Below are positions 17,935 to 26,877 of a stretch of DNA of 64,000 nucleotides, one piece after another; within the stretch, counting starts at the first letter, position 1, and every line of letters begins with the position of its first letter. Source of the DNA: B18-G4 sp032250805 (GTDB lineage Bacteria; Bacteroidota; Bacteroidia; Bacteroidales; B18-G4); NCBI GenBank assembly GCA_032250805.1, contig JAVVEM010000009.1, positions 1 to 64,000 of the forward strand. Reading direction: 5' to 3'. The translations under genes and the position numbers were made by a program. The notes beneath the pieces are model-generated. The model did no database searches. It had not been told where the DNA came from and saw nothing but the letters and a program-made list of their open reading frames with translations.

Positions 17935-20718
17935 CTAATGAGCCTCCAGCCAATTTTTGCCAGTCTTCATATCTACTACCAGCGGAACTGTCATTGGGAT
18001 AGCTTTTCGCATCTTTTCGCTCACGATTTCACCGAGCATATTAACTTCTGTTTGCAGGGCGTCGAAAACCAGTTCATCATGAACCTGCATAATCATTTTT
18101 GATTTTAACCCCTCTTGTTTCAGGGATTGATGGATATTGATCATCGCGATCTTGATCATGTCGGCCGAGGAGCCCTGTATGGGGGCATTAATGGCATTTC
18201 GTTCGGCAAAGCCCCTTACGGTAGCATTTGACGAATTGATGTCGCGAAGATACCTTCGCCTGCCCATCATTGTTTCCACGTAGCCATGTGTTCTGGCAAA
18301 CTCAATGGTGCTGTCCATGTAGGCTTTCACTCCCGGGTATTTTGCAAAATACTGGTCGATAATTTCCGCTGCTTCCTTTCTCGGAATATTTAATCGCTCC
18401 GATAGTCCAAAGGCCGAAATGCCATAAACAATTCCAAAATTTACTGTCTTGGCGCTTCGCCGCATATCGGGACTGACATCATTGAGCGGAACCCCAAAGA
18501 TGCGTGCTGCCGTGGCGCTGTGTACATCCAGTCCTTGCATGAAGGTTTCGATGAGGCCGGGATCTTCACTCAGCTCGGCAATAATCCGCAATTCAACCTG
18601 CGAGTAATCAGCTGCCAGAAGCGTATAGTCTTCATTTCTCGGCACAAAAGCTTTTCTGATCTCCCTGCCACGGGATGTCCGAATAGGAATATTTTGCAGG
18701 TTAGGATTGTTTGAACTTAATCTGCCGGTAGAAGCAACAGCCTGATTATATGAAGTATGAATGCGATGATCGCGAGGATTGATAAGGCGAGGCAAGGCAT
18801 CCACATAAGTAGATTTTAACTTTGTAAGTGAACGGTAATCAAGAATGCTGTCGATGATGGGGTGCTTATCTGCCAGCCGGGCCAGTATATCTTCGCTTGT
18901 AGAAAATTGTTTTGTTCGTGTAAGCTTAGGGTTATCGGTAACTTTAAGTTTTTTGAACAGGATCTCACCCAGCTGCTTCGGGGATGAAATATTGAAAGAT
19001 TCACCTGCCTGTTCCTGGATATCTGCTTCCAGTTTTTTGATATCCTTCTCCAGCTCGGCAGAAAATTCTTTCAGGGCAGCAGTTTCGAGTTTAACCCCTT
19101 CAGCCTCCATGGAAGCCAGCACCGGCACCAGGGGCATTTCAATTTCATTAAAAAGTTTTATTGTAGCCGATTCCTTGAGCATGGGCTCGAAAACCTCCTT
19201 AAGCTGCAGCGTTATATCAGCATCCTCGCAAGCATAATCTTTGATTATTGCAGCTTGCACACTACGCATACTTTGCTGGTTTTTCCCTTTCTTCCCAATC
19301 AGGCTTTCGATGGAAACGGGCTTATAGCTTAGGTAGGTTTCGGCAAGAAAATCCATGTTATGCCGCAGGTCGGGCTCGATCAGATAATGGGCGATCATGG
19401 TGTCGAACAAGGGCCCTCTGACCTCAACATCATACCAACGTAGCACCGAAATGTCGAATTTCAGGTTCTGTCCTGTTTTTCCAATGGATTCATTTTCAAA
19501 AAGGGGTTTGAACTGTGAAACAAGCCCGAGGGCATCGTTATAATTTTCGGGTACAGGCACATACCAGGCTTCACCTTTTTCTAAGGCAAATGACATTCCC
19601 ACAAGTTCGGCTTCATTTGCATTTAAGCCGGTTGTTTCTGTATCAAAGCAAAAAGATTCAGTATCTTTCAGACGTTCCAGGAGTTTGTGTATATCTTTCT
19701 CTTTATGAACAAGATGGTACTGGTGATCCACATCCTCAAGGGTTTTAAACTTCATTTGGGGAAGTTCCATTCCGGCACTGCTGAAAAGGTCGCCAGCTTT
19801 TTCCTCCTTTTGTGCAGGTTCTTCTTCAGGTTCATCATCAGCCTCGCCAAAAATCCTTTCCGACAACCTCCTGAATTCGAGATCTGCGAAAAGCTCTGCC
19901 AGTTTCTGCTTATCCGGTTCACCATGCACAAGATCATCAGCATTAAATGATATCGGAACATCGAGAATGATGGTAGCCAGTTCTTTCGATTTCAAGGCCT
20001 GTTCAGCGTGATTTTCAAGATTTTCTTTCAGTTTGCCCTTTAATTCTGCTGTGTTTTTGAGGAGGTTTTCGATGCTTTCATATTCACTGATCAGTTTGGA
20101 GGCAGTTTTTTCGCCTATGCCGGGCACGCCAGGAATATTATCAGAAGTATCGCCCCATAAACCCAGAATATCGATCAATTGCTCCGGATGCTTAATCTTA
20201 TATTTATCGCAAATCTCTGCCACACCCAGCACCTCAGCTTTATTTCCCATTCTGGCCGGTTTATACATATGGATATTTTCCGAAACCAACTGACCAAAAT
20301 CCTTATCAGGCGTCATCATAAAAACCTCAAAATTTTCTTTTTCAGCTTTCTTTGCCAGGGTACCGATCACATCATCAGCTTCATATCCATCCACTTTCAG
20401 GATCGGAATATTAAAGGCCTCTATAAGTTGAACGATATAGGGTAAGGACAGGGCAATATCTTCAGGCATTTTCTCCCGGTTGGCCTTATATTCGGCATAT
20501 CCTTCCACTCTGAGGGTTGGCGCCATGGTATCGAAGGCAACTCCGATATGGGTTGGTTGCTCATTCTTCAGCACCTCAAGCAAGGTATTTATAAATCCGA
20601 GGATAGCAGAGGTATTTTGCCCTTTGGAGTTGATCCTGGGGTTTTTATTCAGTGCAAAATAGGCCCTGTAAATAAGGGCCATGGCATCGAGCAGAAATAA
20701 TTTCTTCCGTTCAGGCAT
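17935..20718 (-). CDS. polA: DNA polymerase I
   Basis: A 927-residue polymerase of full three-domain form, used in repair and Okazaki fragment processing. Residues about 1-290 are the 5'-3' exonuclease (LLDAMALIYRAYFAL, GYEADDVIGTLA, GLWGDTSDNIPGVPGIGEKTA). Residues about 335-515 are a 3'-5' proofreading exonuclease with catalytic acids in FDTETTGLN and DYACEDADITLQL, so proofreading looks active. Residues about 560-927 are the polymerase, with LLAADYSQVELRI (motif A), RRSAKTVNFGIVYG (motif B) and MQVHDELVFD (motif C). The start at 20718 gives the standard N-terminus and lies 16 bp downstream of a good -7 box. It is divergent from phoH. Confidence 0.97.
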   Translation of the reverse strand: MPERKKLFLLDAMALIYRAYFALNKNPRINSKGQNTSAILGFINTLLEVLKNEQPTHIGVAFDTMAPTLRVEGYAEYKANREKMPEDIALSLPYIVQLIEAFNIPILKVDGYEADDVIGTLAKKAEKENFEVFMMTPDKDFGQLVSENIHMYKPARMGNKAEVLGVAEICDKYKIKHPEQLIDILGLWGDTSDNIPGVPGIGEKTASKLISEYESIENLLKNTAELKGKLKENLENHAEQALKSKELATIILDVPISFNADDLVHGEPDKQKLAELFADLEFRRLSERIFGEADDEPEEEPAQKEEKAGDLFSSAGMELPQMKFKTLEDVDHQYHLVHKEKDIHKLLERLKDTESFCFDTETTGLNANEAELVGMSFALEKGEAWYVPVPENYNDALGLVSQFKPLFENESIGKTGQNLKFDISVLRWYDVEVRGPLFDTMIAHYLIEPDLRHNMDFLAETYLSYKPVSIESLIGKKGKNQQSMRSVQAAIIKDYACEDADITLQLKEVFEPMLKESATIKLFNEIEMPLVPVLASMEAEGVKLETAALKEFSAELEKDIKKLEADIQEQAGESFNISSPKQLGEILFKKLKVTDNPKLTRTKQFSTSEDILARLADKHPIIDSILDYRSLTKLKSTYVDALPRLINPRDHRIHTSYNQAVASTGRLSSNNPNLQNIPIRTSRGREIRKAFVPRNEDYTLLAADYSQVELRIIAELSEDPGLIETFMQGLDVHSATAARIFGVPLNDVSPDMRRSAKTVNFGIVYGISAFGLSERLNIPRKEAAEIIDQYFAKYPGVKAYMDSTIEFARTHGYVETMMGRRRYLRDINSSNATVRGFAERNAINAPIQGSSADMIKIAMINIHQSLKQEGLKSKMIMQVHDELVFDALQTEVNMLGEIVSEKMRKAIPMTVPLVVDMKTGKNWLEAH

Positions 20719-20733
20719 AAATTTTATTTTTCA

Positions 20734-20768
20734 CAAAAATAAGACTTTCTCCGGCGCCATCGACCAAA
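20734..20768 (-). promoter_or_regulatory. Bacteroidota-type promoter for polA
   Basis: On the minus strand TTTG (20768-20765) and TATTTTTG (20741-20734) are separated by 23 bp, the upper end of the accepted range. Transcription would start near 20729, giving a leader of about 10 bases. Confidence 0.5.
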
Positions 20769-20904
20769 ACCGTGCCCGGGCCCAAATACCTTAAGCCATA
20801 ATAATTTATTGTTTTATGAACACGTCTTACTTGATAAGTTCTGTTCATTCATTGTAATATTTGGCTGAAATTATTGTTGTTTTATATATTAAATAATGTA
20901 GCGT

Positions 20905-22242
20905 ATGCCAAGAAAGAAAAAGCAAAACAAGATCTTTGTTCTTGATACCTCGGTAATCCTGTACAACCACAACGCCATATACAGTTTTGAAGATAACGAT
21001 GTGGCTATCCCCATTACTGTGCTCGAGGAGCTGGATCACTTCAAGAAAGGGAACGACACCAAGAACTTCGAAACACGGGAATTTATCCGCATCATGGACA
21101 AGCTGTCGACGAACAATTCCCTGCAAAACTGGATTCCGATCGACAGGCCCAAACATGGCTTTTTCAAGGTGATTATGCAGGAAAACACGACCGACCTTGA
21201 TGCAACGGATGTTTTTGGCGAAAACACTGCCGACCATCGCATATTGAATGCAGCCCTGTCATTGGGTAAGGAGCACCCCGAAAAAAAGGTCATCCTGGTT
21301 ACCAAGGATATAAACCTGCGGCTTAAGGCCAAATCGCTGAATATTCATGCCGAAGATTTTGAAACAGGCAAGATCAAGGATGTTGAATCACTTTACACCG
21401 GCCATACGATCATTGAAGGCCTTACCAGGGAAGTTATTGACGAAATATACGCCACTGGCTTTTGTTTGCCTGAAGATATTGGCATCAAGAATCCCATACC
21501 CAATCATTATTTTATCCTGAAAAATAACCGGACCTCGGCCCTGGTATATTACAACCCGGTCCTTGAGAGGATCGAGCGTATTGAAAAGCAACCGGCATAC
21601 CGTATCACGCCCCGCAATGCCGAACAGGTGTTTGCCCTGCATGCCATCACCAATCCCAAAGTTAAACTGGTTACCTTACAGGGTGTAGCCGGCACCGGTA
21701 AGACACTGCTCGCACTTGCTGGTGCGCTTGAGCAAAAGCGTAATTTCAAGCAGATCTACCTGGCCAGGCCAATCGTGCCGCTCAGCAATAAAGATATCGG
21801 TTATCTTCCGGGCGATATCGCTTCGAAGCTAAATCCATATATGGAGCCACTTTGGGATAACCTGAAGTTCATCCAGAATCAGTTCAACGAAAAAGACAGG
21901 GAATTTAAAAAGATCAGCGATGCGCTCGAACAGGAAAAGCTGGTAATTACTCCCCTGGCTTATATCAGGGGGCGCAGCATTTCAAATGTCTGTTTCATTG
22001 TTGATGAAGCCCAGAATCTAACACCCCATGAGGTAAAAACCATCATTACACGTGCCGGCGATAATACCAAGATCATTTTTACAGGAGATATCTACCAGAT
22101 CGACACACCCTATCTCGACGCACAAAGTAACGGGCTTTCCTATCTTATCGATAAGATCAAGCATCACGAGATCTTTGCACATGTAAGGCTTGAAAAAGGT
22201 GAACGCTCAGATCTGGCCAACCTGGCCAACGACCTGTTGTAA
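20905..22242 (+). CDS. PhoH family ATPase with N-terminal PIN domain
   Basis: A 445-residue fusion. Residues about 8-150 form a PIN ribonuclease-like domain with acids in FVLDTSVIL, VLEELDHFK and TADHRILNAA plus VTKDINLRLKA. Residues about 215-445 are a PhoH ATPase with Walker A GVAGTGKTLLA, Walker B VCFIVDEAQNLTPHE and the sensor TGDIYQIDTPYLD. PIN-PhoH (PhoH2) proteins have been reported as RNA helicase-ribonucleases in other bacteria; here the role is inferred from the architecture. No small antitoxin-like gene precedes it. The ATG at 20905 follows GTAGCGT. It runs divergently from polA and converges with the M28 peptidase gene 16 bp downstream. Confidence 0.9.
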   Translation: MPRKKKQNKIFVLDTSVILYNHNAIYSFEDNDVAIPITVLEELDHFKKGNDTKNFETREFIRIMDKLSTNNSLQNWIPIDRPKHGFFKVIMQENTTDLDATDVFGENTADHRILNAALSLGKEHPEKKVILVTKDINLRLKAKSLNIHAEDFETGKIKDVESLYTGHTIIEGLTREVIDEIYATGFCLPEDIGIKNPIPNHYFILKNNRTSALVYYNPVLERIERIEKQPAYRITPRNAEQVFALHAITNPKVKLVTLQGVAGTGKTLLALAGALEQKRNFKQIYLARPIVPLSNKDIGYLPGDIASKLNPYMEPLWDNLKFIQNQFNEKDREFKKISDALEQEKLVITPLAYIRGRSISNVCFIVDEAQNLTPHEVKTIITRAGDNTKIIFTGDIYQIDTPYLDAQSNGLSYLIDKIKHHEIFAHVRLEKGERSDLANLANDLL

Positions 22243-22258
22243 GAAGTGAAGAATTTTA

Positions 22259-23254
22259 TCACCTTTCGTGATATACCACCTGCATTACAACCCTGCCAAC
22301 AACATTGAGGGTTGTTTTATCAATATGATCGATATTATCATTTATGGTGTGCCAATGCTCAAAAAAACTTCCATTTATTGAATTATTATCAAGGTGGATA
22401 ATGTTGATGGTTGGAATATTGATGATCTTGTTCACATAATAATGGTCATCGGTAATATATCCTCCCGGCTTATTCACAAAATAATCATCGTATCCCATAA
22501 CGGCCGCAACATTCCATACCTTTTTCACCTTGGAGGGGGCATACATCATCGAAAAACCTTCCTGCAGGAAGGTGGCATCTTTTACTCCAACCATATCAAG
22601 CAATATTCCGTAACGTGCATGGTAGTTGGCTTTATGCGGGTTGTTTGACCAGAACTGGGATCCAAGTCCCCAGTAATCTTCACCCCCATAGCTTTGATCA
22701 TCTTCGGGAGGCCCGTAATCTTCAAGGTCGAAGAAAATAATGTCGACCCCGATACCGGGCAATTGCCGGTTGAAGTTTCTTGCCATTTCAATCAGCACGC
22801 CAACGCCGCTGGCTCCATCGTTGGCACCATCGATGGGGGTATTGCGATTGTTCTTATCGGGATCGTGGTCGGCATAGGGTCTTGAATCCCAGTGTGCACA
22901 TAAAAGGATACGCTTATTGTTTTCGGGATTGAATGAAGCAATAATATTTTTACCCCTTAATATTTCGCCATTATATGCCCGTGCCTTAAATGACTGAACC
23001 TCGACGGTGTTTGTGTATGTTTTCATTTTATTTTCGAGCCAAAGGGCACATTCGCTATGGGCATCGCTGCCAGGAACACGCGGCCCGAAGGATAGTTGCC
23101 TGGCGATGAAAGCATAGGCTGAATCAGCATTGAAGTCCGGTACCTCAATTGTTTTCGGCGGGGAGCTTGCTTTTCCGGCCTGTTTCTGCGGGCTGTTGCA
23201 TGCACCATGCACAAAAAGCAAAGCCAGACTTATATAAAAATACTTTATTTTCAT
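22259..23254 (-). CDS. M28 family metallopeptidase / glutaminyl cyclase-like lipoprotein
   Basis: A 331-residue exported protein. The N-terminus ends in a lipobox (LLFVHGAC), so it is probably a lipid-anchored periplasmic or surface protein. Zinc-binding positions of the M28 fold are visible: His and Asp in LLCAHWDSRPYA, Asp in DGANDGASGVG, the acidic pair in FFDLEDYGPP, and His in ITDDHYYVN near the end. The fold covers both aminopeptidases and glutaminyl-peptide cyclotransferases. The inserted segment after FDLEDYG with GLGSQFW resembles the cyclase group, but I cannot decide from sequence alone. It lies 24 bp downstream of the nitroreductase gene and probably belongs to the regulator-kinase-nitroreductase transcript. 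It ends in TGA. Confidence 0.85.
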   Translation of the reverse strand: MKIKYFYISLALLFVHGACNSPQKQAGKASSPPKTIEVPDFNADSAYAFIARQLSFGPRVPGSDAHSECALWLENKMKTYTNTVEVQSFKARAYNGEILRGKNIIASFNPENNKRILLCAHWDSRPYADHDPDKNNRNTPIDGANDGASGVGVLIEMARNFNRQLPGIGVDIIFFDLEDYGPPEDDQSYGGEDYWGLGSQFWSNNPHKANYHARYGILLDMVGVKDATFLQEGFSMMYAPSKVKKVWNVAAVMGYDDYFVNKPGGYITDDHYYVNKIINIPTINIIHLDNNSINGSFFEHWHTINDNIDHIDKTTLNVVGRVVMQVVYHER

Positions 23255-23278
23255 TGTTTTTGTTTTTAAGCCGGCAAC

Positions 23279-23872
23279 CTATATGAGTGAAGAAACTCTG
23301 GCATAAGTGTCAGCGAATACAAAAGTATCCAATTCCTTTCGTTCCCTGACGGCAAGTTCTGATTTTTGCATGCGCGGGTGCAGGATCTCCGGATTGCCCA
23401 GATATCCTGCTGCAGTAACTGAAACTGCTTTTATATCGGCCGGAAGTTCGAAAAGTCTGCCAGCCTGTGAAGCATCAAACCCCGACATCTGGTGAACATA
23501 CAAACCTTCCTCCATAGCCTGGATACTCAGGTGGGCAACTGCCTGTCCCAGATCGTATTGCCAGGTTGCATTATTCCCACCCTTGTCATTCAGCGTTTTT
23601 CCGCAATTCAGGATCAGCACTGGTGCATGAATGGCCCAGAGCTGGTTAAACTCGATCAGGGTATCGAATATCTTCCGGTAGGTGTCATCACCTTTTATCC
23701 CGGGAAAAAATATCCATGGCTGAATATTAGAGGCCGAGGGCGACCACCGGGCTGCTTCGAAAATGCGTATAAGCTTTTCTTCTTCCACCATTTTATCAGA
23801 AAAAGCACGGGGGCTCCAGCGCTTTATCAGTAGCGGGTGCAAATTTTGTTCAGTAACTGCTTCTTTGTTCAT
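23279..23872 (-). CDS. Nitroreductase family flavoprotein
   Basis: A 197-residue FMN-binding oxidoreductase of the nitroreductase superfamily. The N-terminus has the flavin-contact pattern KRWSPRAFSDK and AARWSPSASNIQPW. The C-terminal half has the expected GYLGNPE after SVTAAGYL. These enzymes use NAD(P)H to reduce nitro groups, quinones or flavins. The physiological substrate cannot be read from the sequence. The length is normal. It starts just 4 bp after the histidine kinase stop codon on the same strand, so it is very likely translated from the same message as the two-component pair. That suggests a redox-related role or simple co-transcription. Confidence 0.85.
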   Translation of the reverse strand: MNKEAVTEQNLHPLLIKRWSPRAFSDKMVEEEKLIRIFEAARWSPSASNIQPWIFFPGIKGDDTYRKIFDTLIEFNQLWAIHAPVLILNCGKTLNDKGGNNATWQYDLGQAVAHLSIQAMEEGLYVHQMSGFDASQAGRLFELPADIKAVSVTAAGYLGNPEILHPRMQKSELAVRERKELDTFVFADTYARVSSLI

Positions 23873-23876
23873 ACGC

Positions 23877-25241
23877 TCAAAATATTAGGGTAAATACTGT
23901 TCCTTCGCCTGGCTTTGATTTAACTGATATCGATCCTTTATGAAGGAGCATGATCTGCCGCGATAAACTCAGTCCAATACCCGAACCATGTTTTTTGGAA
24001 GTAAAAAATGGCATAAATATCTTATCAAGAATATCGGGCTTAATGCCTGAACCATTGTCCTTGATGTCGATAACCACCCTGTTATTGTTGTTGAGCGTGG
24101 CCAGGATGTTGATCTGTGGCTGATTACTAATTTTCACGGCATCAATAGCATTTAACATCAGGTTAATGATGACCTGATCGACAAGGTCAGGATCAGCTGT
24201 AATCATAAGATCGGGAGGGAAAACCCTGCTGGAGCATCTGATTCTGAGCTCATTCATTTTGGGTTTAAGCAGATGCTCAGAACGTTCAAATATCTCATGA
24301 ACCTTAAAATACCTGAAGTTAGGCTTGGGTATGCGTGTAAGGTTACGGTATACTTCAACAAAGTTTAGCAATCCCTTGCTGCGGCTTTGTATTGTTTGGA
24401 TTGCTCCCTGAACTCCTTCCAGATCTTCTTCATCCAACGACTTAAGGAGCAATTTATCATCATCTTCCTGAAGCAACATCTCTCTTACCGTTGCTGCAAG
24501 CGAAGATATAGGTGTAATTGAATTGGTTATTTCGTGTGTCAGTACACGTATAAGTTTTTGCCATGATTCGATCTCTTTTTCATCCAATTCGGAACTAATA
24601 TCCTGTAAACTTACCAATACATAATCTTCGCCGCGCATCCTGAATTCGGTGGCATAAACCGATAGCTGGAGCATTTCATCTTCAATAAACAAACGAATAA
24701 GGGTTCTGTTACCTGCTTTTAAATTGAGCAGCATTTCGGGCAGATCATCCTTCACTTTTGACAACTCGGATATATTCCGGATATATCCGACTTTGAGCAG
24801 GCGCTTAACGGCATTGTTGAAAATATCGATCTTACCGTCGCGCCTGTAGGCAATGATACCCATGCTTACATGTTGTACAACCGTTTGCAGATAATTATAG
24901 TGTTCTTCTTTTTCAGCCCTGTGCTTTTTAAAGGCTTCCATCACTTCAGTAAAGGCCCTGTTAAGGTCTTCGAAATTGCTTCCCAGTCCTTGTTCGGTAA
25001 AAGTGCTGGAAAAATCAGAATGTCTGATGCTTTGAAGGAACTGGCTTAACTTGGTATTGGTCCGTTCAACGTAGCGTATAAGAAAGATCACCTGAGCGAT
25101 AATAAAAATGGTCAGGATCACTGCCGTAACATTAAACTGTGTTTTATCAATAAGATAGAACAAAATGAAAAAGGAGAATGCCAGAAGCAGCAATCTAAGC
25201 AAAACCTGTATACGAAATCGCTTAAATACCATATTTTTCAA
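23877..25241 (-). CDS. NtrY-like sensor histidine kinase
   Basis: A 454-residue membrane kinase. Two adjacent membrane segments (about residues 12-31 and 34-54) leave almost no periplasmic loop, so it probably senses a membrane or cytoplasmic signal. A PAS-like domain (about 110-215) is followed by the dimerisation domain with the phosphorylated His in LTHEITNSITPISSLAATV, and the ATP-binding domain with NLMLNAIDAV, IKDNGSGI and GSGIGLSLSRQ. The start codon lies inside the end of the upstream response regulator gene (20 bp overlap from the first Met, 11 bp from Met4), indicating translational coupling. Its partner is the NtrC-like regulator encoded just before it. Confidence 0.9.
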   Translation of the reverse strand: MKNMVFKRFRIQVLLRLLLLAFSFFILFYLIDKTQFNVTAVILTIFIIAQVIFLIRYVERTNTKLSQFLQSIRHSDFSSTFTEQGLGSNFEDLNRAFTEVMEAFKKHRAEKEEHYNYLQTVVQHVSMGIIAYRRDGKIDIFNNAVKRLLKVGYIRNISELSKVKDDLPEMLLNLKAGNRTLIRLFIEDEMLQLSVYATEFRMRGEDYVLVSLQDISSELDEKEIESWQKLIRVLTHEITNSITPISSLAATVREMLLQEDDDKLLLKSLDEEDLEGVQGAIQTIQSRSKGLLNFVEVYRNLTRIPKPNFRYFKVHEIFERSEHLLKPKMNELRIRCSSRVFPPDLMITADPDLVDQVIINLMLNAIDAVKISNQPQINILATLNNNNRVVIDIKDNGSGIKPDILDKIFMPFFTSKKHGSGIGLSLSRQIMLLHKGSISVKSKPGEGTVFTLIF

Positions 25242-26601
25242 TTCTACGGTACAAGGAAGCCCTTGTCAAACCCAGTTCTTTGGCGGCCTTACTGATATTG
25301 CCACCGTGCTTATCGATAACCTTTCTGATCAACATCTTTTCTGTTTCTTCCAGGTTCATATTGCTCGTACTGATAGTATCTGACTGATTTTCATCGACAG
25401 GTGAGAGGAAAAAGTCGGAAGGCTCAAGCACATTTGATTCACTCATGATCACAGCCCTTTCAACAGCATGCTGGAGTTCGCGAATATTTCCGGGCCAGCT
25501 GTGTTTTTCGAGTCTTCTTAATGTGGATGCGTTCATGCGTTTTGCCGGGATCTTATATTTTTTAGAATATATTTCAAGAAAATGATCAACAAGGGCAGCT
25601 ATATCTTCTGTACGCTCGCGCAGGGAAGGAACATGAACCTCAACAGTATTGATCCTGTAGAGGAGGTCCTGCCTGAATTTTCCTTCATTCACCATTTGGT
25701 AAAGAGGCATATTGGTGGCACACACCAGGCGCACATCAATCGGGATCTCCTTATTGGTACCCAACCTGACAACCTTACGATTTTGCAGAACGCTTAATAA
25801 TTTTGATTGCAGGGGAAGGGATAAATTCCCGATCTCATCAAGGAAGATGGTTCCATGGTTGGCAGCTTCAAACCTTCCGGCGCGGTCTTCCTTGGCATCA
25901 GTAAACGCTCCTTTATTAAATCCAAATAACTCACTTTCGAACAAAGATTCACTGATTGCTCCCAGATCGACACTAATAAAAACTTCATCTTTCCGGTTAG
26001 AAGCAGCGTGTATAGCCCTTGCTATCAGCTCCTTGCCTGTTCCGTTTTCGCCGAGAATCAACACATTTGCATCAGTGCCAGCTACTTTCCGGGCTGTTTC
26101 GAGCACCTTTTGCATGGCGGGCGATTCACCAATAATTGCCTGACCGGGTTTGTTCTGGTCGGCGATCATTACCTTTTGTTTGGTGCGGAGGTTCTCAAGT
26201 TCAACTTTCGACTTTCGCAACTGTAATGAGGTGGTGATTGTCGCAACAAGTTTTTTATTATCCCAGGGTTTGAGCAGGAAATTTGTTGCCCCTTCTTTGA
26301 TCCCCTGCACAGCAAGTTCAATATCGCCATATCCTGTGATCAGAATAACAACGGTAGTCGGGTCAATCTCAAGGATCTTGTTCAGCCATAAAAACCCTTC
26401 TTTACCGCTGGTGGCATCGCGCGAAAAGTTCATGTCGAGGAGGATCACATCGTAGTTTTCATTCTGCATCAGGTCGGGTATGTTGGCGGGATTCTCTTCG
26501 GTGTGAACAATGCTGAAATGCTGTTTCAGAAATAGTTTTGCTGCGAGCAATACGTCCCGGTCATCATCGATGATAAGGATCTTTACTTCCATTTTATCCA
26601 T
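25222..26601 (-). CDS. Sigma54-dependent response regulator (NtrC family)
   Basis: A 459-residue activator. The receiver domain (1-125) has the acidic pocket IIDDD and the phospho-acceptor Asp56 in ILLDMNF. The AAA+ domain (about 150-390) has Walker A GENGTGKE, the sigma54-contact loop GAFTDA (D in place of the usual second G) and Walker B GTIFLDEIG. The C-terminal Fis-type helix-turn-helix is GGNISKAAKELGLTRASLYRRIE. An internal Met at residue 4 (26592) is an alternative start. It overlaps its kinase downstream and is divergent from the HlyD adaptor gene. The intergenic region holds a sigma54-like promoter facing HlyD, so the export cluster is the likely target (inferred). Confidence 0.92.
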   Translation of the reverse strand: MDKMEVKILIIDDDRDVLLAAKLFLKQHFSIVHTEENPANIPDLMQNENYDVILLDMNFSRDATSGKEGFLWLNKILEIDPTTVVILITGYGDIELAVQGIKEGATNFLLKPWDNKKLVATITTSLQLRKSKVELENLRTKQKVMIADQNKPGQAIIGESPAMQKVLETARKVAGTDANVLILGENGTGKELIARAIHAASNRKDEVFISVDLGAISESLFESELFGFNKGAFTDAKEDRAGRFEAANHGTIFLDEIGNLSLPLQSKLLSVLQNRKVVRLGTNKEIPIDVRLVCATNMPLYQMVNEGKFRQDLLYRINTVEVHVPSLRERTEDIAALVDHFLEIYSKKYKIPAKRMNASTLRRLEKHSWPGNIRELQHAVERAVIMSESNVLEPSDFFLSPVDENQSDTISTSNMNLEETEKMLIRKVIDKHGGNISKAAKELGLTRASLYRRIEKYGI

Positions 26602-26633
26602 AGGTAACTTTATTGGTATTGTAGCCTGATTAT

Positions 26634-26645
26634 GCGTTTAAACGC
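26634..26645. promoter_or_regulatory. 12-bp perfect palindrome between regulator and adaptor genes
   Basis: GCGTTTAAACGC is a perfect palindrome 33 bp upstream of the response regulator ATG. It could be an operator for either divergent gene. It differs from the inverted repeat at 26729-26768, so it may bind a different protein. Confidence 0.35.
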
Positions 26646-26728
26646 GATTTATTGCAAATACATCGCCATAGACCAATTTCCTCCGGTCCGATTTTCGGGC
26701 AGGCGTTAAGTGAGTAAAGTTAAAAATA

Positions 26729-26768
26729 ATGTTCGTATCTGTACATCACATTGGACGCAGGCGAACAT
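26729..26768. promoter_or_regulatory. Candidate upstream activator sites for the export cluster
   Basis: ATGTTCG (26729-26735) and CGAACAT (26762-26768) form an exact 7-bp inverted repeat with centres 33 bp apart, about three helical turns. They lie roughly 65-115 bp upstream of the sigma54-like element at 26832-26846, where an NtrC-type activator would be expected to bind. The assignment is inferred from position and symmetry only. Confidence 0.35.
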
Positions 26769-26831
26769 CTGGAATCAGACAACAGTAAAATTGTATTGTT
26801 AAAATGCTATCATAATGAGCGTTACATAAAT

Positions 26832-26846
26832 TGGCACAGATTTAGT
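26832..26846 (+). promoter_or_regulatory. Sigma54-like promoter before the HlyD adaptor
   Basis: TTGGCAC followed at the right spacing by TTTAGT resembles TGGCAC-N5-TTGC. The GG at -24 is intact, but the -12 GC reads GT, so this is a weakened match. The start would be near 26858, about 20 bp before the adaptor ATG. Confidence 0.4.
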
Positions 26847-26877
26847 TAAAAAATGTTAAATCAAAACTTAAATTAAT

